Shown: positions 21,082 through 31,091 of the stretch, piece after piece
How positions within the stretch are numbered: the first letter of the stretch is position 1
Layout: every line of letters begins with the position of its first letter
Assembly: GCA_026988015.1 (NCBI GenBank)
Contig: JALSMA010000034.1
Span: forward strand, 1-64,000
DNA: 64,000 bases
Direction: 5' to 3'
Source: Desulfobulbaceae bacterium
GTDB lineage: Bacteria; Desulfobacterota; Desulfobulbia; Desulfobulbales; Desulfocapsaceae
Notes under the pieces: generated by a model
The model's database searches: none
What the model was told of the DNA's origin: nothing
Seen by the model: the letters and a program-made list of their open reading frames with translations, nothing else
Made by a program: the position numbers and the translations under genes

Positions 21082-21130
21082 AGGGCCAGCAAGGTGTAAA
21101 AGAGTCTGCTTATTCTGGTGGCGCAAAAGA

Positions 21131-21169
21131 AAAAAGGGCTGTGAAGATATTTTCACGACCCTTTTTTTT
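21131..21169. terminator. Bidirectional terminator between cmk and pal
   Basis: GGG and GTGAA (around 21136-21145) pair with TTCAC and CCC (21152-21161), with a 2x2 internal mismatch, flanked by an A-run on the left and eight Ts on the right. It lies between convergent cmk and pal and can serve both. Confidence 0.75.
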
Positions 21170-21186
21170 ATAACCTGTACGAGGAT

Positions 21187-21822
21187 CTATTCAACAATAA
21201 AATCGGCCCGTCTATTTTGGGCCCAGTCTGATTCGGTTTGACCGGTGAAAAGCGGACGTTCTTCACCATAACTGACTGTACGGATGCGGGCAGGGTTGAC
21301 TCCCAAGTTTACCATGTACTCTTTGGCGTTTATGGCGCGTCGTTCTGCAAGTGCCAGATTGTACTCATTGGTGCCGCGTTCGTCACTGTTCCCTTCAATG
21401 ATTATTACCACACTGGGATTTTCTTTCATATAATCTGCATTTGAGGCGAGGATTGGAGCCATGGCGGCTGTGATACCGGCTTGGTCAAAATCATAATAGA
21501 TGGGGCTGAATACCATGGCGGAACGGCCATAGGTGGCACGGTACTCTTCTGATTGCTGGTCAGCATCACTGTTAATGGAAAGGCCGCCATTGTCACCAGG
21601 ATTGCTGCTGATAATGGGCTCTTCATCGGCTAGTCCTGTACTTGAAAATCCATCATCATCGGCTGCTGGGTAGTTTATATTGGTACCACCGGAGATGGTT
21701 GACCCTTGAGCAGGGGTTCCGTCAGGTGGAACAACGGTTTTTTTACTGCAGCCAGAACTGAGCAGAGTAAGAGAAGAGAGGAGTGCAGCGGTGATAAATG
21801 CTGATCTTAGCATGGGATTCAT
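21187..21822 (-). CDS. pal: Peptidoglycan-associated lipoprotein (Pal/OmpA family)
   Basis: Outer-membrane lipoprotein that binds peptidoglycan through its OmpA domain, part of the Tol-Pal envelope system. From ATG 21822 (GAGG six bases upstream) the signal peptide ends at a lipobox LSSGC with Cys25. A Ser/Gly/Asp-rich linker of about 80 residues follows, then the OmpA-like domain with the meso-DAP-binding EGNSDERGTNEYNLALAERRA region and a conserved VSYGEERP. No tolB or tolQRA is in the window. A second possible start at 21834 adds four residues. Confidence 0.9.
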   Translation of the reverse strand: MNPMLRSAFITAALLSSLTLLSSGCSKKTVVPPDGTPAQGSTISGGTNINYPAADDDGFSSTGLADEEPIISSNPGDNGGLSINSDADQQSEEYRATYGRSAMVFSPIYYDFDQAGITAAMAPILASNADYMKENPSVVIIIEGNSDERGTNEYNLALAERRAINAKEYMVNLGVNPARIRTVSYGEERPLFTGQTESDWAQNRRADFIVE

Positions 21823-22273
21823 ATCTGGCCTCATAGGGGAAAAACTCAGTATAGGGAATAGAAAAAATAGTTCGTGTCTCCATTACGTTACATTCTAGTC
21901 GTAAAAGAATAGACGTCAAGAATTTTTCGCTTCTCTCACTAGTTATCGAGAATAACCTTGCCCTGGAACAGGGTTCATGGTATCGAATTTCATTATTATC
22001 TGGCAATATTATAAATATTGCCACTGTGTGTTACTGAGAAAAATGGAATGCAAATCTGCTCTCCTTGTTAATGTGGATGAGGGAGGCCAGCAATAGGCTG
22101 TATTTAATTGATAAAAAGAGACGGCAGAGGCGGTTTTACGGTAGATTTTTAGGTGGCAGCAGCGCTTTTTTCCTTGTCACTATCCACCATGCATGTTAAC
22201 GGTTTTCCAAAAATAAGTTACATTGACAGGGCTTCTTTGTCCTGATCTTAATCAAATTAACAGGGAGAAAGAA
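21823..22273. other. Intergenic region with 9-bp palindrome
   Basis: About 450 bases between divergent pal and the amino-acid-binding protein gene. The only clear structure is a perfect 9-bp inverted repeat, TGGCAATAT (22001-22009) and ATATTGCCA (22015-22023), centred on TATAA, which looks like an operator or promoter element; a short CCCTG-GAA-CAGGG palindrome lies nearby at about 21960. No small gene is supported. Confidence 0.4.
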
Positions 22274-23008
22274 ATGTTTAAAAAATTCGTATTGACTCTG
22301 GCCATGCTGATCTGTGTCAGCACCTCTGCCATGGCACAGAAGACCATCGTTTTTGCAGTAGATGCCACCTGGCCCCCTATGGAATTTCTGAATTCAGATA
22401 AACAGATCGTCGGTTATTCCATCGACTATATGACTGCAGCGGCCAAGGCAGCCGGGTTCACACCGATTTTTAAGAATGTTGCCTGGGATGGTATTTTTGC
22501 AGGACTTGCAACCGGGAAGTATGATGCAGTCTGTTCTTCCGTATCCATCACTGAAAAACGGAAAAAAAGTATGGATTTTTCCACTCCTTACTTCAAGGTA
22601 CGTCAGGCGCTGATTGTTCCCAAAGACTCTACTGTGAAATCCCTTGCTGATCTCAAAGGTCAGAAGGTTGGCGGGCAAATTGGAACCACAGGATACTTTG
22701 CCATTAAGGGTGCTGATGGTGTTATTCCAAAATCTTATGACGAGGTTGGTCTTGCCATGGAAGACCTCAAGGTTGGTCGCATTGCAGCTGTTGTCTGTGA
22801 TGATCCTGTTGCTGCAAACTATGCCATGGCTCAGTATAAAGACAGTCTCAAAATTGCCACCACCATTGAAACCGGTGAAGTTGAGTACTACGGGATTGCC
22901 ATCAAGAAAGGGAACACGGAAATTCTTGAGTTGGTGAATAAGGGTATTGAGGCTGTGAGCAAGACCCCTTACGTAAAGGAACTGCAGCAGAAGTGGATAG
23001 GCCAGTAA
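22274..23008 (+). CDS. Polar amino acid ABC transporter, periplasmic binding protein
   Basis: A 244-residue solute-binding protein of family 3. ATG 22274 follows AGGGAGA and gives a clear signal peptide (MFKKFVLTLAMLICV...) with cleavage after Ala21. The family signature AVDATWPPMEF opens the mature protein, with GYSIDYMTAAAKAAGF, WDGIFAGLATGKYDAVCSSVSITEKRKKSMDFSTPYF and GQIGTTGYFAIK following. It delivers an amino acid, probably polar or basic, to the permease encoded downstream. A very strong terminator-like hairpin separates it from the permease gene, so it is probably made in excess. Confidence 0.92.
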   Translation: MFKKFVLTLAMLICVSTSAMAQKTIVFAVDATWPPMEFLNSDKQIVGYSIDYMTAAAKAAGFTPIFKNVAWDGIFAGLATGKYDAVCSSVSITEKRKKSMDFSTPYFKVRQALIVPKDSTVKSLADLKGQKVGGQIGTTGYFAIKGADGVIPKSYDEVGLAMEDLKVGRIAAVVCDDPVAANYAMAQYKDSLKIATTIETGEVEYYGIAIKKGNTEILELVNKGIEAVSKTPYVKELQQKWIGQ

Positions 23009-23081
23009 TTCCGGCTCGTTCAGGAAGAGCCTGATTACGTATCCTCTACCTGACGCATGGAAGGTGGTGTTGTTTCTTGAG

Positions 23082-23128
23082 TCCGGTCTGTTCCGGCTAT
23101 TGCCGGAACAGACCGGATTTTTATTTTT
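23082..23128 (+). terminator. Strong terminator after the binding-protein gene
   Basis: Perfect 15-bp stem, TCCGGTCTGTTCCGG (23082-23096) with CCGGAACAGACCGGA (23103-23117), extendable by one C-G pair, followed by a T-rich tail. It lies between the binding-protein gene and the permease gene of one transport system. Confidence 0.88.
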
Positions 23129-23295
23129 TCAGTATCTTGAATCAGGTAGCCTTGGCTGATGTATTTTTTTGTTTACTTTCGATGCGTTTTTGTGTGCCGA
23201 AATTAAACAAAGAATTTGCGCCTCACAACTGAAGTATTTCAGGGTCTGTACTTACCATCCTAACCATCTGTTATTTTAACTTTTCACGAAAAATA

Positions 23296-24081
23296 ATGAG
23301 AGAAAAAAAAGTAGTTATTGAAGTTGGAGATGGTGCAGCCATACCTGATCCGAATGATGAGGGGTTGTTTACTGCATGGCGAATTTCATTTTTTGGAACC
23401 ATTGCCATCATTGTTTACCTTCTCGTCGCCAAACCGGACCCTTATGTTGATATTATAAAATTTTTACCTGATGGAATTGTGGTAACTTTCAAGGTGACTT
23501 TCGCTTCCATCGGTCTGGCCCTTATCCTTGGCCTTATTGCAGGTTTGGGGCGCATATCAAAAAACAGGTGGTTCAACCTTGCCGCATCAACCTATATTGA
23601 AGTCGTTCGTGGTATCCCGCTTCTGGTTCAGCTCTTTTATATCTATTTTGCCCTTGGTAATCTCATTCGGGTACCGGACATGGTTGCTGCTATCATTGCC
23701 ATGGGTTTTTGTTATGGAGCCTATATGGGTGAGGTCTTCAGGGCAGGTATCAACTCCATTGATGACGGTCAGACAGAGGCTTCGCTCTCCCTTGGCTTTA
23801 ATCGATCACAGACCATGCGTTACGTAATACTGCCACAGGCATGGCGCACCATTCTACCACCTGTTGGGAATGAGTTTATAGCTCTGTTGAAGGATACTTC
23901 TCTGGTCTCCATTCTTGCTGTGTCGGATATTTTACGCCGTGGTCGTGAGTTTGCCTCCGAGTCGTTTCTGTACTTTGAGACCTACACCATGATTGCCCTG
24001 ATCTATCTTCTTATTACCCTTGTACTTTCTAAAATCCTCAGCAATGTGGAAAACCGACTGAGTCACTATGAACGCCGTTAA
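23296..24081 (+). CDS. Amino acid ABC transporter permease
   Basis: Inner-membrane permease of the HisM/GlnP type, 261 residues. A hydrophilic N-terminal stretch of about 28 residues precedes the first membrane helix; the usual set of transmembrane helices follows, with the ATPase-docking EAA loop [29 protein letters not shown] near residues 160-190. Only one permease gene is present, so the channel is probably a homodimer. The last 14 bases overlap the start of the ATPase gene, indicating coupling. Confidence 0.93.
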   Translation: MREKKVVIEVGDGAAIPDPNDEGLFTAWRISFFGTIAIIVYLLVAKPDPYVDIIKFLPDGIVVTFKVTFASIGLALILGLIAGLGRISKNRWFNLAASTYIEVVRGIPLLVQLFYIYFALGNLIRVPDMVAAIIAMGFCYGAYMGEVFRAGINSIDDGQTEASLSLGFNRSQTMRYVILPQAWRTILPPVGNEFIALLKDTSLVSILAVSDILRRGREFASESFLYFETYTMIALIYLLITLVLSKILSNVENRLSHYERR

Positions 24082-24808
24082 CCCTATAATAACAATCACT
24101 AATGTAGTTAAGTATTTTGGCTCCTTTCGGGCCCTTGATGATGTTTCCCTCACCGTTGAACCGGGACAGAAGGTTGTGGTTCTTGGTCCCTCTGGATCGG
24201 GGAAATCTACACTTCTTCGTACCATAAACCAACTTGAAGAGATCAGTTCCGGTTCCATTGTGATTGATGGCCAGGAGATCAGCGACCCGAAAAATGATAT
24301 TAATCGTATTCGGGAGGAGGTGGGTATGGTATTTCAGAGTTTCAATCTTTTCCGTCATAAGACTGTACTTGAAAACTTAACTCTGGCCCCCATCAAGCTC
24401 AAAAAAGAACCGGTGAAAGAGGCAGAAAAGCGGGCAATGGAATTACTGGAAAAAGTGGGAATGGCAGATAAAGCTGCAAGTTTTCCAGTCCAGTTATCAG
24501 GAGGGCAGCAGCAGCGTGTGGCCATTGCCCGTGCCCTTGCGATGACTCCTAAAATAATGCTTTTTGACGAACCGACGTCAGCGCTGGACCCTGAAATGAT
24601 TGGTGAGGTGCTGGAGGTTATGGTCACCCTGGCCCGTGAAGGAATGACTATGGTTGTGGTTACCCATGAGATGGGATTTGCCCGTGAGGTGGGTGACAAG
24701 GTGGTCTTTATGGATGAGGGAAAGATAATAGAAATTGCTCCCCCGGACCAGTTTTTTGATCATCCTGAAAATGAACGAACCAGGAAATTTCTGGAGCAGA
24801 TCCTGTAG
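24068..24808 (+). CDS. Amino acid ABC transporter ATP-binding protein (GlnQ/HisP type)
   Basis: ATPase subunit, 246 residues. Walker A is GPSGSGKST at residues 40-48, the Q-loop lies in [10 protein letters not shown], the signature is LSGGQQQR and Walker B is [14 protein letters not shown], followed by the H-loop [10 protein letters not shown]. This is the standard polar amino acid transport ATPase. It overlaps the permease gene by 14 bases and completes the binding protein-permease-ATPase set. Confidence 0.95.
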   Translation: MNAVNPIITITNVVKYFGSFRALDDVSLTVEPGQKVVVLGPSGSGKSTLLRTINQLEEISSGSIVIDGQEISDPKNDINRIREEVGMVFQSFNLFRHKTVLENLTLAPIKLKKEPVKEAEKRAMELLEKVGMADKAASFPVQLSGGQQQRVAIARALAMTPKIMLFDEPTSALDPEMIGEVLEVMVTLAREGMTMVVVTHEMGFAREVGDKVVFMDEGKIIEIAPPDQFFDHPENERTRKFLEQIL

Positions 24809-25078
24809 AACCCCTCTCTTTTCACTTCATTTTTGTTCGAGTATCCAGTATCATATGACTTTACAGGAGAAAATTTATTACTTCATACCTTGTGTGAATT
24901 TGTGAACTGTATTAAGTTAAAGGTTTTCGTTAAATAGTCACCGCTGTTCAACTGTTCCTCAGTCGTCGACAGGGATGCATGTATTTTCAGTTGTTCGGTT
25001 GGGGGTGAGAACTCTCAATATATTCCTGGAGATGTGCAGGGATACTTGTGGCATCATAAAAACCAAAGAGTATTGCTT

Positions 25079-26431
25079 ATGAGTAAGCTGGGGAAAATGA
25101 TCTTGTTACTGGGGTTATGTATGGCTCCTGTGGGGGGATGGGCTTCTGGAGATATTTCCGGAGTACCGGAGGTCTGGACGGCGAGGAGCAGTGTTGAATT
25201 TTCACTTGCTCATAGCCCTGACAGCCGTGTTGCTCTGCAACGTATAAAGATGGCTGAAGCTGCCGTGGCCCAGGCCAGGGTGGGGTATTACCCTCAAGTT
25301 GATCTGTCTGCACAATATGGTCAAACCAATAATCCCATGTATTCGTTTGGGAATATACTTAACTTGGGAGCATTTGAACAGTCCATGGATTTTAACAATC
25401 CCGGTCGGACAGATGATCTTAATTTACGGGCTGGGGTACAATATCGTTTTTACAATGGCGGCAGGGATCAGGCTGCTGTTGAAGCGGCCGAGGCGCTATT
25501 TGCACAGTCTCAGATGGAACGTGAGGGGCTTAACTCCCGTCTCGCCTTTGAGGTCGTACGTGCCTTCCAGGCCATTGTCCAGGCCCAGGAGATGCTGGAG
25601 GCAAGGAAGGCATCCAGCGCTGCCATTGATGCTTCATTGGCGGTGGCTCAGGCTCGTTTTAATGCCGGAGATCTCCTGAAGGCTGATCTCCTTTATCTTG
25701 AGGTGCAGCAGTCTCGAGCCAGCGAGAATCTCATTCTAGCAGCACATCACCTAGAGCTCTCTCGGAAAATATTCTTGAATTTGCTGGGGCTGAAGGATGG
25801 TGAGGTTGTGATTGATTCAACAACAGACTGCGAAGAAGAGATCCCCGGTGAAAGAACTTACTCCAGCCGTCCTGAGTTAAAAAGTCTGGCCCATGCTGAA
25901 GAGGCGGCCGCTGCAGATCTTGAGGCTGCACGTGGCGGTAATTTTCCTACAGTGGATGGTTTTGCCTCATACCAGTATGACCAGGGCTATGTCGTGGATG
26001 GCAGCGGTGATTCATGGATGGCAGGGGTGAAAGTGAACTATCGCCTCTATGAGGGGAACAGTACCAGTGCTGCTGTGGCAAAGGCAATGGCTGCCCTGGC
26101 GACTATTCGTGCCCAGCGAAATAAATTGGAACTGGGGATGGATTTGGAGGTAAAACAGGCTGACCTCAGTTACCGTCAGGCTGTGGAGCGTCTGCAGGTA
26201 ACAGAAAAAATGGTGGAGCAGGCAGAAGAAAGTGCCCGCCTCAGTCGGACTCGTTTCAAAGAGGGAGTGATTCTTTCCTCCGATTTGATAGATGTTGAGA
26301 TGCGTCTTACTGATGCCCTTGTGAGGCAGAGTGTGGCTCGGGTCAATATCAGGGTGGCAAAGGCTGATTTAAGAAGGGCAATGGGATTACCGCAATTCGA
26401 TGGTATGACAAAAGAGAAGGTGGGTGAGTGA
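25079..26431 (+). CDS. TolC family outer-membrane efflux protein
   Basis: Outer-membrane channel of a tripartite pump, about 450 residues. ATG 25079 gives a signal peptide (MSKLGKMILLLGLCMAP...) ending near GWAS; an upstream GTG at 25034 is too close to its GGAG. The mature protein shows the two tandem TolC repeats, rich in Ala/Gln/Glu helices (AEAAVAQARVGYYPQVDLSA; later LEAARGGNFPTVDGFASY), characteristic of the periplasmic alpha-barrel. Its TGA overlaps the ATG of the adaptor gene, so outer-membrane channel, adaptor and RND pump form one operon. Confidence 0.9.
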   Translation: MSKLGKMILLLGLCMAPVGGWASGDISGVPEVWTARSSVEFSLAHSPDSRVALQRIKMAEAAVAQARVGYYPQVDLSAQYGQTNNPMYSFGNILNLGAFEQSMDFNNPGRTDDLNLRAGVQYRFYNGGRDQAAVEAAEALFAQSQMEREGLNSRLAFEVVRAFQAIVQAQEMLEARKASSAAIDASLAVAQARFNAGDLLKADLLYLEVQQSRASENLILAAHHLELSRKIFLNLLGLKDGEVVIDSTTDCEEEIPGERTYSSRPELKSLAHAEEAAAADLEAARGGNFPTVDGFASYQYDQGYVVDGSGDSWMAGVKVNYRLYEGNSTSAAVAKAMAALATIRAQRNKLELGMDLEVKQADLSYRQAVERLQVTEKMVEQAEESARLSRTRFKEGVILSSDLIDVEMRLTDALVRQSVARVNIRVAKADLRRAMGLPQFDGMTKEKVGE

Positions 26432-27477
26432 TGAACTGGAAGATGATAACAGCAACAGTAGTACTTCTTGGTGGAGTTGCAACTTTTCCCGGATGTAATG
26501 GGCAGGAGGAGCACCCAGGGGAGGGAACCCAGGCTTTACCCACTGTCACCGTGGCTGTTGAAGAGGTGCGGGAGGAGGTCGCTCGTTCCCGGATAGAGGT
26601 TGTGGGAACCTTAGAGGCTGTGGAGCGTGCATCGATTTCAGCCAGGATTTCTGGACAGGTTATTGAGCTTCCTGTTGTACTTGGATCAAAGGTCAATGCG
26701 GGTGATATGCTGGTCAAGATCAGTGCCGGGGAGATCTCAGCTAAGGTTTTACAGGCCGAGGCCCAACTCTCTCAAGCCCGTCGAAATCTTGCTCGTGAGA
26801 AGAAGCTTTTGAAGCAGGGAGCTTCCACCCAGGAGACGGTCAAGACTCTAACGGATGTGACTCGCATTGCCGAGGCCGCTTACAAAGAAGCGCAGACCAT
26901 GCTGGATTATACTATCATTACCGCACCTTTCTCTGGAACGGTTACCCGGAAAATAGCCAATATCGGTGACATGGCATCTCCGGGTATGGTTCTTCTTCAG
27001 ATCGAAAACGGGGAGAATCTTCAGGTTCTGGCTCAGGTTCCCGAGACACTTCTGCTCAGTGTTGTTGTGGGTGACGCTTTGTCCATAGAAGTGCCTTCTG
27101 CAAAAATAATTCTGATTGGAGAGGTTGCAGAGGTCGCACCAGCTGCAGACCCCATGTCCAGAACTGCTCCTGTGAAGATAGACATTGCTCCTGGAACAGA
27201 TCTCCGGGTTGGTCAGTTTGCCCGAATCAGTATTGAAGGATCGGAGGAAACCACGCTGATGGTAAGCCGTTCTGCTCTTGTACGGAGGGGACAGATGGAG
27301 ATGGTCTTTGTGGTTGATAAAGAAGGGGGGGCAGCCAGGATGCGTCTTGTTCGTACCGGTGCGGATTATGGGGATGAGGTTGAAATTGTTTCCGGCCTTG
27401 ATCCGGGAGATCTGGTTGTTGTTTCAAAAAGTGATGTGTTGCAGGATGGGCAACCATTGGATATCACAGTTCAATGA
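26431..27477 (+). CDS. RND efflux periplasmic adaptor (membrane fusion protein)
   Basis: Links the RND pump to the TolC channel. At 348 residues, it has an N-terminal signal with a lipobox-like FPGC (Cys22), so it is probably a lipoprotein, then the barrel-sandwich half [24 protein letters not shown], an alpha-hairpin (about 100-150) and the second lipoyl half [21 protein letters not shown]. The start ATG 26431 shares TGATG with the tolC-like stop, and the stop shares ATGA with the pump gene. Substrates cannot be inferred. Confidence 0.92.
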   Translation: MNWKMITATVVLLGGVATFPGCNGQEEHPGEGTQALPTVTVAVEEVREEVARSRIEVVGTLEAVERASISARISGQVIELPVVLGSKVNAGDMLVKISAGEISAKVLQAEAQLSQARRNLAREKKLLKQGASTQETVKTLTDVTRIAEAAYKEAQTMLDYTIITAPFSGTVTRKIANIGDMASPGMVLLQIENGENLQVLAQVPETLLLSVVVGDALSIEVPSAKIILIGEVAEVAPAADPMSRTAPVKIDIAPGTDLRVGQFARISIEGSEETTLMVSRSALVRRGQMEMVFVVDKEGGAARMRLVRTGADYGDEVEIVSGLDPGDLVVVSKSDVLQDGQPLDITVQ

Positions 27478-30400
27478 AAACAGATAATTTCGAACATCCG
27501 GGTTTTGCCGGAAGGATGGCAGCGGCCTTTGTTGATTCCAAGCTCACAGCTGTTGGGATTATAGCTTCAATGCTTCTTGGGGTTATGGCAATTGTTATGT
27601 TGCCGCGTGAGGAAGAACCACAGATCAAGGTTCCAATGATTGATGTCATGGTTTCCATGCCCGGGGCTACACCAGAGGAAGTTGAGAAACGTGTTTCCAT
27701 TCCCATGGAGAAGCTTCTTTATGAGCTTCCCGGTGTTGAGTATATTTATTCCACCTCCATGGCAGGCCAGAGTATGCTGGTGGTTCGATTTTATGTTGGT
27801 GAAGATCTTGAGACTTCTATTGTCCGGCTGAACCAGAAACTTGCCACAAATTTTGATCGCATTCCCCATGGGGTCTCTCCGCCTATTGTAAAACCACATA
27901 TAATTGATGATGTCTCTATTCTGGCGCTCACCTTTCATTCTAAAAAGTACGATCATTTCACCCTGCGGCGGCTGGCTGCAGAGGTGGATGATGCCGTAAA
28001 AAGTATTCACAATGTGGCAGAAACTACTCTTATTGGTGGAACCCGAAGAGAGGTTCGTATCCAGTTTGATCCCCTTCTCCTTAGCTCTCGAAATCTCACC
28101 GTTGCTGAGCTGATACCGGCACTGAAGCAGGCAAATCGCCAGAGTTACAGTGGCAAAGTTAAGGTGATGAATCAGGAAATTCTGCTTCAGACAGGAACAT
28201 TCCTCAAAAACAGTGACGAGATTGGACGTATTGTGGTGGGTGTCTATGGTGGCAGCCCTGTGTACCTTGATGAAGTGGCAACTATCATTGACGGCCCTGC
28301 GGAACCGGATAACTATGTTCTGTTCGGCACTGCGACGGGACATACTGAAGAAGCGGCAGTAACACTCTCCATAGCTAAACGACCAGGGTCAAATGCAGTG
28401 AGCGTGGTGGATGAAGTCTTGGAAAAAGTGGAGGCACTGAAGGGTACACTTATTCCGGATGATATATCCGTTGCTGTGACCAGAAACTATGGCGAGACAG
28501 CAGCAGAAAAATCTAATGAGCTCCTGCTTCATATGGGGATAGCCGTTTTTGGAGTCGCCATTCTGATTTTGTTTTTCCTGGGATGGCGCGAATCCACAGT
28601 GGTAATGCTTGCTATTCCATCGACTTTGGCTCTGACCTTAATGGTATTCTATCTCTACGGTTATACTCTGAATCGGATCACTCTTTTTGCCCTGATTTTC
28701 TCCATTGGAATCCTAGTGGATGATGCCATTGTGGTGGTTGAAAATATTGTCCGTCACATACGTCTGCCCGGAAATCAAGATAAATCTATGGTCACCATTG
28801 CCACAGAGGCGGTGATTGAGGTTGGGAATCCTACCATTTTGGCTACCTGGGCAGTTATTGCGGCTATTCTTCCCATGGCCTTTGTGGGTGGACTCATGGG
28901 CCCTTATATGCGCCCCATACCTATCGGGGCATCGGCTGCCATGATTTTTTCAGTGATCATTGCCTTCACGGTTACCCCTTGGGCATCAGTTCGGTTATTA
29001 CGAAAAAAGTGCAGTCCGTCAGAATGTGCAGTTGGGGGTGAGGGCTTTGATGAGGATCATGCTCCAGATGATTTCTTTACTCGTCTTTATCATCGGATAA
29101 TGGATCCGCTACTTGCAAGTGGGTTCGCTCGTTTTGTCTTTTTTGTGACTATCATAGCCATGCTTCTCGGAGCCTGCTCCATGGTTTACTTTGGGTTGGT
29201 AAAGGTGAAGATGCTGCCTTTTGACAACAAGAGTGAATTTCAGGTTATCCTTGATATGCCTGAGGGCTCAACCCTAGAGCAGACAACTCGGGTGTCCTTG
29301 GAGATGGCCGAGGTTATTAAGAATGATCCGGCAGTGGTGAATTATCAGGTTTATGCTGGCATTGCCTCGCCCTATAATTTTAACGGACTTGTCCGGCATT
29401 ACTTCATGCGCCAAGGTCCGACGGTGGCCGACATCCAGGTAAACCTCCTGCCAAAGGAAGAGAGAAGCCTGAAGAGTCATGATATTGCAGTTCGGGTTCG
29501 CCCGGCAATTGCAGTTATTGCTAAAAAATATGGTGCTGCTGTCGCGGTGGCAGAGGTTCCCCCGGGACCCCCGGTCCTGCAGACCCTTGTGGCTGAAATT
29601 TATGGTCCCAGTGATGCAGATCGGGTCAAGCTGGCCGGTGCGGTAAAGAATATTTTTGAATCAACGGAAGGAGTGGTAGATGTGGACTGGTACCGGGAGG
29701 CTGATCGCAGTCGTCTGGTGCTTACCGTTGACAAGGAAAAAGCAGCTTTGAATCATATCTCAGCTGGAGAAATTACTCGTACAGTGAAGATTGGAATGCA
29801 GGGCATGTCCATCGATATTTTTCACCAGCCGGAAGATAAGGAAGGGGTGAGCATTATCCTTGAAATGCCTCGTTCAATGCGGGTTTCCATAGATGCACTA
29901 CTCAGTATCGGGATGCGGTCGGTCATGAATCCAGCTGCCCCCCTGGTTCCTCTTCGTGAACTGGTTAAGGTGGATGAGGTCCCGGTGGAGCAGCCAATTT
30001 ACCGCAAGAACCTCAAACCCGTGATCTATGTAACGGGCGATGTGGCGGGAGCGGTGGAGAGTCCGGTGTATGCCATTTTTGATATGAACAAAAAGCTGGC
30101 AGAACTCGACCCTGCAGATTTTGGTGGATCTAGTGAAAATGTGGAGATTTATAATTTGAATCAGCCCTTTACCAATGCAGAACCATCCATGAAATGGGAC
30201 GGTGAATGGCATATTACTCTGGAAGTATTTCGCGATCTTGGCCTGGCTTTCTGTGTGGTGATGATCCTTATTTATATGCTTATGGTGGGCTGGTTTAAGG
30301 ACTACTTTACTCCTCTTGTGGTGATGGCAGCTATTCCGTTTTCACTTATTGGGGTACTTCCTGCTCACTGGGGGTTTGGGGCATTTTTTACTGCAACTTC

Positions 30401-30731
30401 CATGATTGGATTTATGGCGGGTGCCGGTATTGTGGTTCGAAACTCCATTATTCTCGTGGATTTCATCGAGCTCCGCATAAGTCATGGCCTCCCTCTTGCT
30501 GAAGCTGTGGTTGAGGCTGGTGCAGTACGTTTTCGTCCCATGCTTCTTACAGCACTTGCGGTGATGGTCGGGGCATCGGTGATCCTTGCCGACCCCATAT
30601 TCCAGGGGCTGGCGATTTCACTGATGTTTGGTGAAATAGCATCGCTGCTGGTGAGTCGTATGGCGGTTCCCGTACTCTATTATATGTTGAAAAAACGTGG
30701 AGAGCCCAAGCAAATCGAGATGATGTCCTGA
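27474..30731 (+). CDS. RND family efflux pump permease
   Basis: A 1085-residue proton-driven inner-membrane pump. It has the usual two repeats, each with one N-terminal helix, a large periplasmic porter region and five to six further helices. The proton-relay aspartates are visible in [14 protein letters not shown] in the first half, with the second-half counterpart [15 protein letters not shown]. The hydrophilic N-terminus and the [18 protein letters not shown] porter segment resemble the less-studied AcrB-like group with longer porter loops (about 40 residues longer than E. coli AcrB). Substrate unknown. The gene ends the tolC-adaptor-pump operon. Confidence 0.93.
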   Translation: MKTDNFEHPGFAGRMAAAFVDSKLTAVGIIASMLLGVMAIVMLPREEEPQIKVPMIDVMVSMPGATPEEVEKRVSIPMEKLLYELPGVEYIYSTSMAGQSMLVVRFYVGEDLETSIVRLNQKLATNFDRIPHGVSPPIVKPHIIDDVSILALTFHSKKYDHFTLRRLAAEVDDAVKSIHNVAETTLIGGTRREVRIQFDPLLLSSRNLTVAELIPALKQANRQSYSGKVKVMNQEILLQTGTFLKNSDEIGRIVVGVYGGSPVYLDEVATIIDGPAEPDNYVLFGTATGHTEEAAVTLSIAKRPGSNAVSVVDEVLEKVEALKGTLIPDDISVAVTRNYGETAAEKSNELLLHMGIAVFGVAILILFFLGWRESTVVMLAIPSTLALTLMVFYLYGYTLNRITLFALIFSIGILVDDAIVVVENIVRHIRLPGNQDKSMVTIATEAVIEVGNPTILATWAVIAAILPMAFVGGLMGPYMRPIPIGASAAMIFSVIIAFTVTPWASVRLLRKKCSPSECAVGGEGFDEDHAPDDFFTRLYHRIMDPLLASGFARFVFFVTIIAMLLGACSMVYFGLVKVKMLPFDNKSEFQVILDMPEGSTLEQTTRVSLEMAEVIKNDPAVVNYQVYAGIASPYNFNGLVRHYFMRQGPTVADIQVNLLPKEERSLKSHDIAVRVRPAIAVIAKKYGAAVAVAEVPPGPPVLQTLVAEIYGPSDADRVKLAGAVKNIFESTEGVVDVDWYREADRSRLVLTVDKEKAALNHISAGEITRTVKIGMQGMSIDIFHQPEDKEGVSIILEMPRSMRVSIDALLSIGMRSVMNPAAPLVPLRELVKVDEVPVEQPIYRKNLKPVIYVTGDVAGAVESPVYAIFDMNKKLAELDPADFGGSSENVEIYNLNQPFTNAEPSMKWDGEWHITLEVFRDLGLAFCVVMILIYMLMVGWFKDYFTPLVVMAAIPFSLIGVLPAHWGFGAFFTATSMIGFMAGAGIVVRNSIILVDFIELRISHGLPLAEAVVEAGAVRFRPMLLTALAVMVGASVILADPIFQGLAISLMFGEIASLLVSRMAVPVLYYMLKKRGEPKQIEMMS

Positions 30732-31091
30732 TTTGGGCTAAAGGAATTACAAGGAATCCGGAAAGGCTGATGAATCATAGTGGGGGGATTACTGAGTGGT
30801 CTCCAATGACGAGTTCAGATGGCTTGGGTCAATCCCCAAAAAGTGTTGACAAAAACAGGGCAAGTTAGTTATGTGTGATTATGTAATTGGCTAATCGTTT
30901 GATTTGGCAGGTGTGGTTTTCTAGTTTTTTGTGTACCGAATGTTCTATTCTACATCGAAAAACTTTCTTTTTATTTCTCAATAAATCAGAAACAAAAGTA
31001 GTGATGTCCTAATCGTTATACCTGTTACCAGATGACCTTGTGCCACAATGTGCCATTGTTTGTGGGCGGTTATTATGCAAGTGGAGGATAA
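30732..31091. other. Intergenic region upstream of the Cache-HAMP gene
   Basis: About 360 bases with no supported gene. A TTGACA at about 30842 followed after 18 bases by TATGTG is a possible sigma-70 promoter for the downstream gene; the -10 match is poor. No strong terminator was found after the RND pump gene. Confidence 0.3.
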
